From positions 6,279,100 to 6,343,099 of the forward strand of contig JAQFVV010000022.1 of NCBI GenBank assembly GCA_028023455.1: a stretch of DNA of 64,000 bases, written 5' to 3'. Position numbers and translations under genes: made by a program. The DNA is from Epiperipatus broadwayi. Lineage: Eukaryota; Onychophora; Udeonychophora; Euonychophora; Peripatidae. Shown here piece by piece: positions 34,371 through 46,437 of this stretch (position 1 is its first letter; each line of letters starts with the position of its first letter). Below the pieces are notes generated by a model that was given only the letters and a program-made list of their open reading frames with translations, did no database searches and had not been told where the DNA came from.

Positions 34371-34440
34371 CTTTTTTTTTTCCCCATGTGTCAAAGCATC
34401 GGCCAGGAAGCAAACCCGCAAATGCGGGACAACTGCTTTT
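34371..34440 (-). mobile_element. 5'-truncated copy of the 13172 SINE
   Basis: Read on the minus strand it has a B-box-like GGGTTTGCTTCC, then TGGCCGATGC, CACATGGGG and a polyA of about ten. These are the same block order as GGTTCGCCTCC, CGGCCGATGC, CATATGGGG and A-run in the 13172-13284 copy. The tRNA-like 5' half is not recognisable, so it is truncated or decayed. Confidence 0.7.
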
Positions 34441-36569
34441 TTGAGCTCTAAATCTTATGACAGATCAAAAATGCCAACAATGAGTTAAAACATACCGCCA
34501 CAACACAACATTTGTTACGACTCCAGTGAATAACATAAATCACTCAATAATACTGAATACTACATATTTTCAAAACATACCCTCATGCACAGCATGTACC
34601 CATGCATAAGGTATTTTTTTAACAATACTATTATCATTTTTAGAGACATTTCTTCACTATATATCTGAATTTTAACAATGGAATAAAAGCAAATTTATAA
34701 AGTAATATAATACTTTTAAACACACATATATATAATATGTGATAAAATCTTAATCAAATTTTACAATAAAATAATTAATGAAACTAATTTAACATTAACT
34801 TTTTTAAATGGGTAATACTATTTTTTTTTTCTTCATTCTTTTTGAGATGAAAATTGATGATAATGAAATGAAAAACATACAATATTTGAATGATATTAAA
34901 TTGATTAATATAACATCACACATAAAACTACTTTAAATATACTTCCAACATGATGCATTAAAATGTAGCATTTTGGATAATACCACTAAATAGCTACAAT
35001 GTGAAGTAGAAAATAAACATTTAAAAAAAATTTTCAATCTATGGATAAACGAATCAGTATATACAGCACCCTCATTGCAGAAGTAAATAAAAATGCTGCT
35101 ATATATGTGAATGTGAAAATTCAATAATCTTCATATATGCAGACTTAATAACTAGAAAATAGGTAGAAAATTTATTTAGCTACTACTGATGAATCTTGAG
35201 GAGAAAATGTAATATTTCAAAATTTATATACAAACAATTATTATTATTATTATTATTATTATACACTGCAATAAATACATTTTTATACGAACTTCAGATA
35301 AAAATAAATTTAAATATATATATATATTTTTTTCACTAGAATATTATCAGAGAATATCATATTTACTAGAATTTAAAAACAACAAATAATGAACGGATGT
35401 TTTCTGATATATTAATATTAAACTTTATTCACTGTAAAACCATGTCAAATTACAAAAACCAATACACAAAAATATCTAACAGATCTGCATTCTTTTATCT
35501 TTCATTTTGACTCTCAGCTGTATGATATTATAGTTTTTGATGACACTGTTGACAACTTTTTTTTTTTGCCCACATTTATGACTATCTATAATGCTACTTT
35601 GTCAGTTATACATTCATTTGACAGTAGAACCTGAAACGAAAGTAAATATTTGATTTACTAGTTAAAAAAAATAAATCTGAAAATGTCAATATTTTACAGA
35701 GAAAGTATTACAAATTGTCAAAAAATGCTGCTGATGAGTAGATTCTTTGAAGAGTGGTTGCAAGAGTACTTGTAAACTCTTTCATTGTTGTTAGCAATGA
35801 GCAATGAAATTGTATATTTTCCATAGTTCATTTAAATATTTATGATTATTTTTACAAAATGTGTGTATAGCAATTATGAAAATAGAAATATTTTCTTGAT
35901 TACATTTAGATTTTATTTAAATATAATTTATTTTTAAAAAAATACATAGTAAGAGTAAAAATTAAAGTGTAATCAATAATGCTCAGCCAAACAATGTATT
36001 TCAGAATTTTTGAGATATTTTAATAATTATAAATGCAATTTTAAATTTTAGACCAGAATTTTATAATAGCTTTATGATGACTTAACAATAATTCATTTGG
36101 ATTCAATTAACTAAGATTTCATTATTTAACTCTTTACTGATGATGCCATAATCATCCAATAAAAAGTCATTCTCTTTACATATGTCACTTCATTATTATT
36201 ATTATTTCTTTATTTGTAAAGTTCAAATGTGATTCTTTTTAGAATATTTAATAAGTTTCAAATGGAATTTTATTCAAGGAAATATAAAATGCAGATATTA
36301 ATTAACAGTTTAAAGGGACAAAAAAATACAAAGTTTTATTACATTTTTTTTTTTGTGTGTGTGTGAATAAAAATACAAAGTTAGACAGATAATACTATAT
36401 TGTATTACAAAGAGGGCTTTTTCAATAGCATTCAATGAATTATACTGCAATAATTAAATAGGTAACAGAAAGTCTACCTCACTAGAGGTTGGAGCATTGA
36501 TGAAAAAAGGATCAAGTAGCTGGGAATATGTCTGGTGGGGTAATTTCTTTTATTTCTTTGTTTTATTGG
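34441..36569. other. AT-rich non-coding DNA with (ATT)n
   Basis: A (ATT)n microsatellite lies at about 35238-35263. The minus-strand frame at 34933-35124 has no recognisable motif. No gene is supportable. Confidence 0.55.
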
Positions 36570-36660
36570 TTCTAATTTGTTTTTAAAAGTATTTCTTGTA
36601 TTATTATTGTAAAGAAAAATGCACCTTGTGCAACATAATGCATATAATAAAAATATACTT
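36570..36660 (+). repeat. Dispersed repeat copy related to 60280-60372
   Basis: ATTGTAAA...AATGCACCTTGT, CA-AATGCATATA and TAAAA occur in the same order here and at 60280-60372, about 24 kb apart in the same orientation. The flanking minus-strand frames at both places are by-products. The family is unidentified. Confidence 0.55.
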
Positions 36661-37141
36661 TTACTTTTCAAAGCAGGCCTCAGATTATGTATTTTCTATA
36701 TGCCTTGGTATCTGAAGTCTGACTGCCAATTATCAGTTCATCCCGCCATATAATAATGTATATTTCAGCATTGATCTGAAACAGAATCTAATTTTATAGG
36801 CATATAAGCTATATAGAGAATATGTTAAATAATATGAGTTTAATAAAATATTCTTTAATAAATGTCCCATCTTTTTCTAATAGTTCTGGCTTGTGTTTTA
36901 GAATTGAGAGTCCCACATGATTGAATTATTCCATCTGATTGGCTTTCATGTAAGCATGTTTAAAGCGTATCTGTTTAAAATATTCTTTATAAATTATAAT
37001 AATCACTTCTGCTAGCTCTAAAGCAAATCTAAATCCAAATATATAGCATAAACTAGGCATAGATTATCATGAGCACACCAAACCAATTTTAACGTAGTAA
37101 TAAGTCTCATGAAAATGTAACTTGATAAATTACAAATCTTC
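36661..37141. other. AT-rich spacer
   Basis: No feature is recognised. Confidence 0.5.
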
Positions 37142-37355
37142 ATCACCTGCGAGTGATATATATATAGTAGCAAGTAAAGTAATTTGAACAATTTGTAACC
37201 AGAAAACTAATATCACCTGCGAGTGATTTGAAATGCTATATATATATATATGTAAATCAAAACTGCTTGTATCCATAAAACCATCACCTGCGTATGAACC
37301 AAAACTTCCGAGTATTAATGAAATGTAATCCCTAAAATTATCATCTGCGAGTGAG
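37142..37355. repeat. Four spaced copies of a 16-bp palindromic motif
   Basis: ATCACCTGCGAGTGAT lies at 37142-37157 and 37212-37227. Variants ATCACCTGCGTATGAA and ATCATCTGCGAGTGAG lie at 37283-37298 and 37340-37355. Start spacings are 70, 71 and 57 bp. The motif is an inverted repeat (ATCAC...GTGAT). The sequence between copies is related only weakly (TGTAACC/TGTATCC/TGTAATCC followed by AAAA), so the motif is the conserved part of an otherwise decayed ~70-bp minisatellite, or a cluster of protein-binding sites. Confidence 0.75.
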
Positions 37356-40080
37356 ACAATCCTTATAAACCTATTGTAACTTTATTATTTCATTTATTAG
37401 TTTTACCATTTATATTTCGGCTTTCATTAAATTAATTTAAATTTTAACTTCTGCTTAGTGTCTCAATTTTGCTCATTATTAATTAGTTAACTATTTAGTT
37501 ATTATGAATCACAATCCATATATAGTAATTATGGTCACGCTATGCCTATATATATAGCTATACTATTAAATATGCCAATTCCCATAATCTCGTGTTTTAC
37601 CGATGTGCTACTGCTGGCACGCTGGTTAAAAAAATACTGGTGTAGCCTCATATATATCACCCGTAAGGTAGTAAATCTTTGAGGGTTAGTAAAGCAACTG
37701 AAGTGAGATTGGATTCGGGGTCTCAACAACCTCATTCCAATCAGTCTTGGGATGATTTGCTAAAACTCTGGATTTTGTTGTGTGAATGTACAAATATGAC
37801 CGTTACGATATTGTATTTACAATCTCAATTGCAAACTTTTTATATAACAGTTTTGACTGTCAATGAATTTATAGGGGATTAATTGCCTTCACTATTCAAC
37901 ATAAATATATATACGTGCACTGAAATATTAAATAGTTAACAGATAATTTCATAGTTATGTTTTTGTTTTTATTTTCAATTATTAAATTTAAATTTTAAGA
38001 TACATAAAATATTTAATTTTAAAATACTATGGAAGTGGTTATTTCTTTTTAAAATATTGTATGCAAAATAGTAAATATAAAAACAAAGATTTCAAAATCC
38101 CACTAAAACAATAACCAATAAACATAAATCAGTAGAATACAAGCATTTAAGTTAAAACAAAATAGCAAAAGTAACTATTTTTTTCATTACATATGAAAAA
38201 GTAGCAGAATAGTTCAAATTGATAGCCACTATACTTCCCAGTAAGAACAGGATAATTCAAACTTGATAACTTGTTAATGTTTAATGAATAATGTTAATAG
38301 TGAAAATAATGACTATTAAGGTAGCATATAGTATGTTTTGAAGACATATAACTTTATGCAATTGATATTCATAAAGAAATATTTTTATATTTTTAATACA
38401 AAGATTTGAAATATCAAACTATTCATAAATGAATATAATAGTGATATAAAAAAGTGCCAAGCATCACATAACATGATGATAATGATCAAACTAAAAAAGA
38501 TATATATAAGAATCTAGAGCAATAGGCAGAAAATGTCTATCTCGATATTTGAAGAAGGTGATAAAATTATAGTGGCTTAATCTTATAAAAAGAGAGACGA
38601 TCTTAGTATTAAACAATTCTATTAATCCTAAATGTAGAAATTTTAAGCGAAAAAAATAGGGAAAATAACTGGCTGATGTAAATATGTTCACAATTCTCTC
38701 TTCCCATTGTACTAATTACAATCTAAATTAATTCTTTAATATAATTTTAATAACCATTTCCTCTCTTAATCATCAGAAATGTTATCTCTATTATGAGATC
38801 TACAACTTAATAATATAAATATTAATTTTATTTCTAACTAAAAATATGACAACTTAAAAATTTGTTTATTTAAATAAAAATAAATAATTTATCTTATTTA
38901 AATTAACAGTAATAACTGCTTCTAATTCATTTATTTATATTATTTTGATTTACTGAAATAATTATTACATTAATACTTTATCAAACTTTGTTATCAAACA
39001 AATACACTAACTTTGTGTTATATAGCTTTCAAATATTTTGTAATTACAATTATTTAATTATTATTAAAATAGCATATAGAATTTTGAATGATGAAAATTT
39101 AATTATTAAGTATATTTTTAATAATATATATATTATGCAAAATTAACACCTTAAAAAAAAAATTGTTTACATCTCTAAAAAAGTAGTATATTTTCACAAT
39201 AAAAATATAAAATATTTTATTTATTATATACAGAAAAATATGTAAGATTATTACGTTTTCTGATAAAAATGTAAACCGTTAAATAATTTAAGCACTATTA
39301 TTATTTCATCATTCTTTATGACAAGTTAGATGCTCAACTATCACAGAACTATAATAGACAACATATTTAATAATAGCTAAGACTGGGCCTCAAAAAAGTA
39401 ATTTTTAAAATCTTTAGAGTATTAAAAAAATACAAAAACTTTTTTTAAAACATTCATTTTATTAGCTATACAATAAAACTCCATTAAGAGTAATTCATAT
39501 GGTCATTATAATTATCTAGTTTTTAAAAAACAACAATAAATAATTGTATAGATCTTCACTCTGTAAAAGTCATGAGTATGAAAAATATTTGTTCCTCTTT
39601 TCAATATCACTATTATTTGGCTAATTACTAATACAATCAATTTTACATAGATTTCAAGACATTTTTTTCCCAGTCTTTGTGAAGTAGATTTTTTTATTAA
39701 TATAATAATTATATGGAGCATAAATGTCAATGTTTTGTGGACTTATATGAACATTTATTATTTGATGATTAATCTATTTTTTGATTGTATCAAAATACAA
39801 AAATGAGCATTATTAATTTAAATAAACACTTTTCTAGCCCATAAAAATAGAAGGATCATTCCAAAAAATTTTGGTAAGATTAAATTAAAATATAAATAAG
39901 TTTTATGAAATTGTGTCTATAAATACTTGTACCTATAGTGACCAATGAATAACTTAATTCTAAAACAATATTAATTGTAAAACTTTAGATCTGTATAAAT
40001 TACTTATATGAAATTTAAGCATTTATATTTCAGAATCCGCTCCCCTCCCCAATTTATTTTAAAAGCTAAATCCAGGCCTT
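37356..40080. other. AT-rich non-coding DNA
   Basis: A slightly GC-richer patch at about 37590-37760 contains GGATTCGGGGTC, a loose pol III B-box match, with frames on both strands (37535-37735 minus, 37679-37882 plus). Neither is convincing. The frames at 38491-38691 and 39512-39730 are low-complexity. Confidence 0.45.
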
Positions 40081-40221
40081 CTTTAAAATTTCCATTTTAC
40101 ATCTTCCCTTTGGGCTATATAAGTTGGTTGGCAATTTTATAATTGCATTATATTCTTTAAAATTTCATTTTACATCTTCCGTTTGGGTTATATATATTGG
40201 TTGGCAATTTTATAATTGCAT
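40081..40221. repeat. Tandem duplication, 74-bp period
   Basis: Copies 40081-40148 and 40155-40221 both contain CTTTAAAATTT, ATTTTACATCTTCC, TTTGGG-TATAT, TTGGTTGGCAATTTTATAAT and TGCAT, and differ at a handful of positions. A short CA run follows the second copy. Confidence 0.9.
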
Positions 40222-40529
40222 CACACACACACACCCCATATACAATATACTCACAGAAAAAATGAACTACTACTACTTTCATTGCCAGAAGCACAAACAA
40301 TAGAATTATGTTTCTTTGCTCTTCCCAGTTAAACATATATTTCAACTGAAATAGTACTGGTAAACACTAAATCAGGTAAAATTTTCTTGTGTTTAGTCAT
40401 TTTTAATTAAATTTTATAATTGAAACTGATATCTTGTTTTTAAAATCTTTTATTAACATTTTATTCAATGACTCCAATAAAATTAATTTAACAAAATAAA
40501 ATAAATACTATTAAAAAAATATTTTTTTA
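40222..40529. other. AT-rich spacer
   Basis: It begins with a (CA)n run and is otherwise featureless up to the hAT pseudogene. The minus-strand frame at 40157-40345 spans the duplication and is not a gene. Confidence 0.5.
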
Positions 40530-42225
40530 CTAATGTGATCCTTGTGTCTGATGAGATTTAGCACGATCTTTAATCTTAGGTTCAAATGATGTCAACAATA
40601 ATCCGAGATCACCTCTCTTCGCAATATCCAGATAATTACATTGTTTGGTTAAAAGAAAGAGGATTCGACTAAATCCACATTCAACTAAATAGGATGTAGA
40701 AAATGCTACAACAAATAATTGTGCTTTTTCACAAAGTTGCAATTTCGAAATTTATATTCAAAAGCCATCCTGGTTATTTTTAAATCTAACCTGAGTGGCT
40801 GCACTATTATTTTGTAGCTCAATATTTTTTTGGAGCGTGACCTCTACATCAATTGCATCTACTCCAAATGGAACTTTCATTTTCAAAATGTCGCAAAATC
40901 GCGATTCCATAATATCTTAAGGTGATTCACATATATAATAATGTCATCATCTTTTATTTCTACCTTTGAGATTCGAGTGATAGAAACAAAAAAATTTGCA
41001 ACTTTCAATATTCATCTAAAACACTTTTTAGTTAACTCATGCTGTTATAAGGTTACTGTTTTTTTTTCTTGTAGTTGTTTGTTAAGAATATTCAATTTTT
41101 CAAAAATATCTGATAAGTAAAATATATCATTTATGAAAACTATAATTTGTTCTCAAAATTGGTCATCCTCAATGAATGAAATAATACTGTCCCAAAGAAT
41201 TACAAAACATCAGAGACAATTACCTTTCAATAGCCATCTGACTTCTGTGTGCAGAACTAGAAGTTTGAAATCTTCATTATTGTCTTCACAAAATTGTTGG
41301 AACAAACAAACTTGAAGAGCATTTGATTTAATGCGATTAACAATTTTTATCATAATGACGCTTCATGCAATCTACTTCCTAACTTTTTAGCAAGCAAATG
41401 TTCTCGGTGAACTACAATGTACACAGAAAACAGTAGGCAAAAGCTTTTTTTTTAAAAGAGCAACAAGACCTTTGTACTTACCTGTCATGGTAGCAGCATC
41501 ATCTGTAGCACAGGTAATTATATTTCCTAATGGATTATTCTTTTCTATGAAGTAATTACTTACTTCAGCAAAAAGTGATTCACTTTTAATATCTGTTTTC
41601 CACAAACAAGCAAAAAGCATTTCTTCGATGAGGTGATTATCGCCCATAAATCTGACATATGTCAACAAAAGTGCTTCATAGCCCCTTAAAGTTGATTTAT
41701 CTATTTGAAGAGCAAATTTCTTAACCTTTAATTCGGCAATTAATTGTTCCATCATTTTGTCGATATGTCTTGATACAGGTAAATTATTAATGAGATGTTT
41801 TAAATAATTTCATGCACACTTTGGCCCATAAGAGTGGAAAGTACAACCAAAACAGCAGGAATAATTAATGTTTCCCTTATTGTGTGAGGTTTTCCTGTTT
41901 TTGCAATCAACTTTGATATTTTGTACAATGAAACTAAACCTTTATTGAACTTATTTGCCTTTTCAATAAACATTTGTTTTATTGTTGGTATCTTCTGAAA
42001 TTCATCACGTAGTTTTTTAAAATATTCCAATGATTTCTCCTTTTATCGGGATATTTTGTTTCTAAATGACAAAGCAACTTCAACTGTCGCATGCTATCAT
42101 TTGTTAATGTATTTTTATATATTAAATACATTGGAATTGTGTTATCTTGCACTAATAGGTAAACCATAAGAAAGATATTCCATGGAATATTGTTGGCATT
42201 TTTTCTTTACTGGAGTTTCCATCAT
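40530..42225 (-). pseudogene. Decayed hAT transposase (ZBED/SCAND3 type)
   Basis: Homology runs minus-strand from an ATG at 42223-42225 to the stop at 40530. In order there is a BED-finger remnant (...NDSMRQLKLLCHLETKYP), a linker (KLRDEFQKIPTIKQMF), the catalytic-core region (FALQIDKSTLRGYEALLL and ITCATDDAATMTGKYKG), a degraded ...VHCSS block, a middle region matching LHTEVRWL-type sequence, and the C-terminal dimerisation segment (TSYLVECGFSRILFLLTK, then LDIAKRGDLGLLL and KSHQTQGSH). Residue D of the first motif, D of the second and E of VECGFS are still recognisable. Multiple frameshifts and stops (around 42030, 41790, 41340-40750) break it. The length matches the intronless ~600-residue family found widely in animal genomes. 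Terminal inverted repeats were not located. Confidence 0.9.
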
Positions 42226-44129
42226 TATCCTAATATCAAATTATAATTTTAATTCTGAAAAAAAAATATTCAAGATATTCCAATTTTATTCACAATACCC
42301 CTTTGTATTATTAATTTTCTCCTCTGAAAAATAAAATATAAATTTATGACAATGTTCTCATAACTGTCAAAAAAATAACTTGTTTTTAAAATTTTTAGGA
42401 ACTATATATTTAAATAAGAAAAAACGTAAAAAATTATATCCATAAAATTGTTTTGTTTCTTTCAAATCAGGCGAATGTGAGAGAGATAAAAAAAACTTTT
42501 CAAATTCTATTTTTCTATATGTATCTTTAAAGTAATGAATTATAGATGTCACTAATTTGGAGGTTATATATAAATTTTAAATGTTTTTTTTTTATTATTA
42601 TTAAATATAGTCAAATTCATATGTATTTTATTTTGAAAGATATTACAAAATGAATAAAAACATTTGAAATTTTAAAAAATATTATTTATTTTATGTAAAT
42701 ATTTAATTATAATTAGAGTTGTGCAGCGCAGTAAGCCACATATTATTATAATTTATTTTAATAAAATTTATTAATATTTTTAATAGGACCCCTTAGTAGA
42801 AAGCCATATGGCTCCTCATTTTGAATATATTTTTCCATGGCTCCCTCAGATTTTCTTGCTGAGAACATGGAACTAAATGACAATTTTCTTAGCAAGAAAT
42901 ATATAATTTTGCATAAAACATAGAAATACACATATTGACAAGGTATTCTATGAATGTGAAAAATATTAAGAAATATTAATTCTGAAAAAAAGATAAATGT
43001 AATATGAGTTTAAAAATAATAATAATAAAATGGCATTCATGAAAAGTGTAGTTTAATCAAATCAGTATTGAAGAAAATAGAAAAGATTGTAGTTTCAAAG
43101 TATGCAATTAAAAGGATTATTCAGCTGCACACTGAAAGATCAATCTACTATCATAAATTGAAAATAAATGAAGGTAAATGATTTGTTTTTCTATTACTAT
43201 ATTTATAGCATAAATGTTGTCTTTATTTTATTTTTTTTGTCCTAACAATTAATTTCAGCAATTACTGTCAGATTATTCGTGAATATTAATATAAATCATA
43301 GTAATCTATTTTTTTATTAAATTAAAAATGTTTTAATTCAATACTGCTATTCAAATAATTATAGAATTTGTGCTTCTACCCTCTTGGATTCACTAATAAA
43401 AAATTGACAAACTACCTTTTCTAGAAAAGTTACAAAAAAAAATCTGATTTAATAAGCATGTTAATTTAAAAATGCATGGAGTGATTTAAAAATAGATATT
43501 TTTTGCATGTGTCAGAGCAAAAATAGTAGCTGAGAAACATTTCCAAGATTTTAATTTTAGTTTAACTGGTTCACTTAAAGGTTACATACAATTTGTAAAT
43601 AAAAAAGAACTTTTTTCAAGTAGATCATTTAATCATACATGCATGCACACAAAAACACTTAGAAGAGAAACATGAATTTACAGATGATAGGTGAGATGTT
43701 AAATAATATAATTAGCAAAAACAAAAGAATAATTAAACATTTTATAATTTTTCTAATAATTTTAATAAAAATCATTTTAATAACTTATAAAGTAATTTTT
43801 ATATATAGATACATAGCTTTAAAAGTCTGTAAGAGGAAGGGGGGTATCAATTTTAAGGACTAGAAATCATCAAAGTTCTGTCCATTACATTTTTCTGTTC
43901 AAAAAACACTCAATTTATCAAGTATAAATAAGAAATGGGAGTTTTTAACATTTATAAATAAAAAGGAGTCAAACTTTACTTCACCCCCACCCCCTACTAA
44001 ATTTTCAACTATATGTTCATCTAAATTATTAAAAATGATTGTAAATGCTTACTGAATTTTTTCATTTTCACTAAAATGTCCAGAAACAAAATTGTTTCAA
44101 TTTATTTAATTATATAAGGCATATAATTA
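42226..44129. other. AT-rich non-coding DNA
   Basis: No supportable gene. The frames at 42367-42552 (minus) and 43672-43863 (plus) are K/I/F-rich. A small less AT-rich patch near 42785-42870 has no recognised identity. Confidence 0.5.
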
Positions 44130-44232
44130 ATATAGGGGCTTGAACAGGAACTTTCAAGCTCCCTTCAGCTATCCACTCTTATCTCATACAACTGATATAC
44201 ATGATCACAGCACTCATCAATTGGTATATAAT
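44130..44232 (-). mobile_element. SINE-like copy, family of the 57.4-59.6 kb cluster
   Basis: On the minus strand it reads ACCAATTGATGAGTGCTG, then TGATCATGTAT, TGAGATAAGAGTGGATAGCT and CCTGTTCAAGCCCC. The same blocks occur in the copies at 57437-57720 and 58620-58880, with an internal deletion of about 20 bp here. TGTTCAAGCCCC is a good pol III B box. Confidence 0.65.
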
Positions 44233-46002
44233 TTTTAAAAAATTATTTAAGATATATATATTGTACATAACACTGATATAGAAAGGTACAGCCAATCATT
44301 AACAATTTTTTGATTAACAATACAATATTCACTGCAATAATTTGAAAGAAAAAGAAATCTTTTTTTTTAATGTTTACCATTTTGTAAGACTATTGATACC
44401 ATAGGATAGTGAAGTACCAAAACTATCATATTTGTAAAATAAAATAGCATGTTTACTCACCACCACCATTAAATAATTAAAAACACTTAAGATAATATAA
44501 TTTTTATTCATTATCTTTATATTGCAATCTCTAATAGGATTACTAATATATTTAAGACAAAATTGTTTTCATAATGAATGCAAACTAATCTCCATAATAT
44601 ATATATATCTTACAAATTTTGTTCAGCACATAATTAAAATATATACAGAATTAAAGTACTCTAAAATTAAATCTAAAAATGTGTATATTACCTTAAAAAA
44701 AAAAAAAAAAATTATTCAACTAATTTATATTTAATATTTTCATACCTATAAAAACTTTAATTTTCCCTAGGAAAAAATAACTTCCACAATAAGCAAAATC
44801 AATATTAATGATTAAAAACAAAAAAAAAAAACTTAAATCATTTTATTAAAACTATTGCTATCAACTATATAAAATATTTCTTATTTAATTAAAATTGCAT
44901 TTTTGTAAAAAAACAAAAAAACAAAAACAGTTTTATTGGCTAAGTAACTATAAAAAAACAAACCATTGAGAACGAACATAAAATGTGTAAAAAATAAATT
45001 TAAAAAATGTATTTGTGTGTGTGCATATACTTCATTTTAACGAATTGTGCTATATCATTAGGCATAGTAAATTCAAAATAGCAACCATAAAATTATTATT
45101 TTATAATAAAAAAAATCCAGCAAATGAAATGTACTTAATATATATTATATTTACAGACAAGTTAGTATTTTTTTGTATCAGAAATCTGGAATAATGATTT
45201 AAATATTGTATTCTAGAAAATAATTATAATGGTTTGTTTTTTATACAAAATTTGTCATTTACAACCATTTTTGGTCATCAATTGAGAATACTGTATAGCC
45301 AAGTAGAATTGTATATTTATCAATATATATAAAGCAAGTATGAACAACTTATTTTCCAATTAAGATAAATTATATTCATTGTTAAAGAGGTTCCCCCTAT
45401 ATATTTACACACAGCATTCATTTAAACAAAATTTTTTTATTAGAAGCATACTTAAAACAAATTGTCTTAATAATTTTATGAATGTTCTTATTGGAGTTTG
45501 GGAGGAGGGGGTGTCTAAATAACATCCTGCATCTTCCATTTTCACATATTTTTAATACCAATTTTTATAAATTTTTGTTTAAAAAGCTTTCGTGAAGATA
45601 TGATTCGCATTAATTTTACTTAAAGAGTTAGATTCATATCCATGTGAAATTTTCCATTTTTTATCAATCATTAAAATTATTCAATACTTAGACAATCCCA
45701 ATATCAAGATCAACAATCTCAACCTGCTATCAAGGCAACCTCCTTTTAACAAATATAGTGATAGTAGACTATAACAAAAAAACTATATATATATATATTT
45801 TTCTTTTATTGATTTCTCAAATACAGGTTTAGCTTAGATAGCAAGGTCAATCAATCGATTCTCCCAAAGTATCTTATAAATCAAAAATCTTGTACTAAAA
45901 AAAAAACCCAAGTCATTATATGTTTCTGTTTGTCTGAATATTTGTGATGATGATATTTCCGTTGTGATTATATATTGAATTATTTCCATCATCTAATACT
46001 GT
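44233..46002. other. AT-rich non-coding DNA
   Basis: The plus-strand frame 44522-44734 is K/I-rich and crosses a polyA run. No other feature is recognised. Confidence 0.55.
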
Positions 46003-46213
46003 TAAATGATTTTAGAAAAAAATCAAACTTTATTTAAACTTTTCAAATATATTCACCTATTATTAATAACAGACAGGTTAATATATCACACAACATTTTG
46101 AGTGGTATAAGTCTCCTTTCCTCTTCACATATAGTTGACCTGATCCGCAACAATAATAGCATGAGATTGGATATTGAATTTAAAGTAATGCTCTAACCAA
46201 CTAAGCTATTCTG
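46003..46213 (-). mobile_element. tRNA-derived SINE, left member of a head-to-head pair
   Basis: Read on the minus strand, the head is TAGCTTAGTTGGTTAGAGCA (a typical tRNA D-arm and A box). It is followed by TTTAAATTCAATAT, CATGCTA, and a body ending TTTGAAAAGTTTAAA-AAAGTTTGA and TTTTTCTAAAA. The copy at 46214-46437 runs the other way and aligns through most of its length. The degraded B-box region suggests age. Confidence 0.75.
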
Positions 46214-46437
46214 ACAAAGACACCTAGTTGATTAAAGTGTTAATTTAAATTCAATATTCACAAATGTAAAAGTCCAAAGTTTGAGTCTCATGCTAGTATC
46301 ACTGGTAAGATCAGCAAGACCTGAAGAAAGAAGAATATTATCAACAAAATGTGCTACATACTAATCTGTGTGCTATTACTAACACTTGAATGTATTTGAA
46401 AAGTTTAAACAAAGTTTGAATTTTTCTAAAAACATTT
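46214..46437 (+). mobile_element. tRNA-derived SINE, right member of a head-to-head pair
   Basis: It starts with a degraded A-box region (CACCTAGTTGATTAAAGTGT). It then has TTTAAATTCAATAT, a B-box-like GTTTGAGTCTCATGCTA (about 46291), and a tail TTTGAAAAGTTTAAACAAAG...TTTTTCTAAAAACATTT. The two copies give a 435-bp near-palindrome that could fold into a long hairpin if transcribed through. Confidence 0.75.

Noticed and set aside
37142-37355. CRISPR-like array of palindromic repeats
   Set aside because: Four short, diverging 16-bp motifs with uneven spacing occur in eukaryotic DNA with no cas-like genes; the intervening sequences are themselves weakly related.
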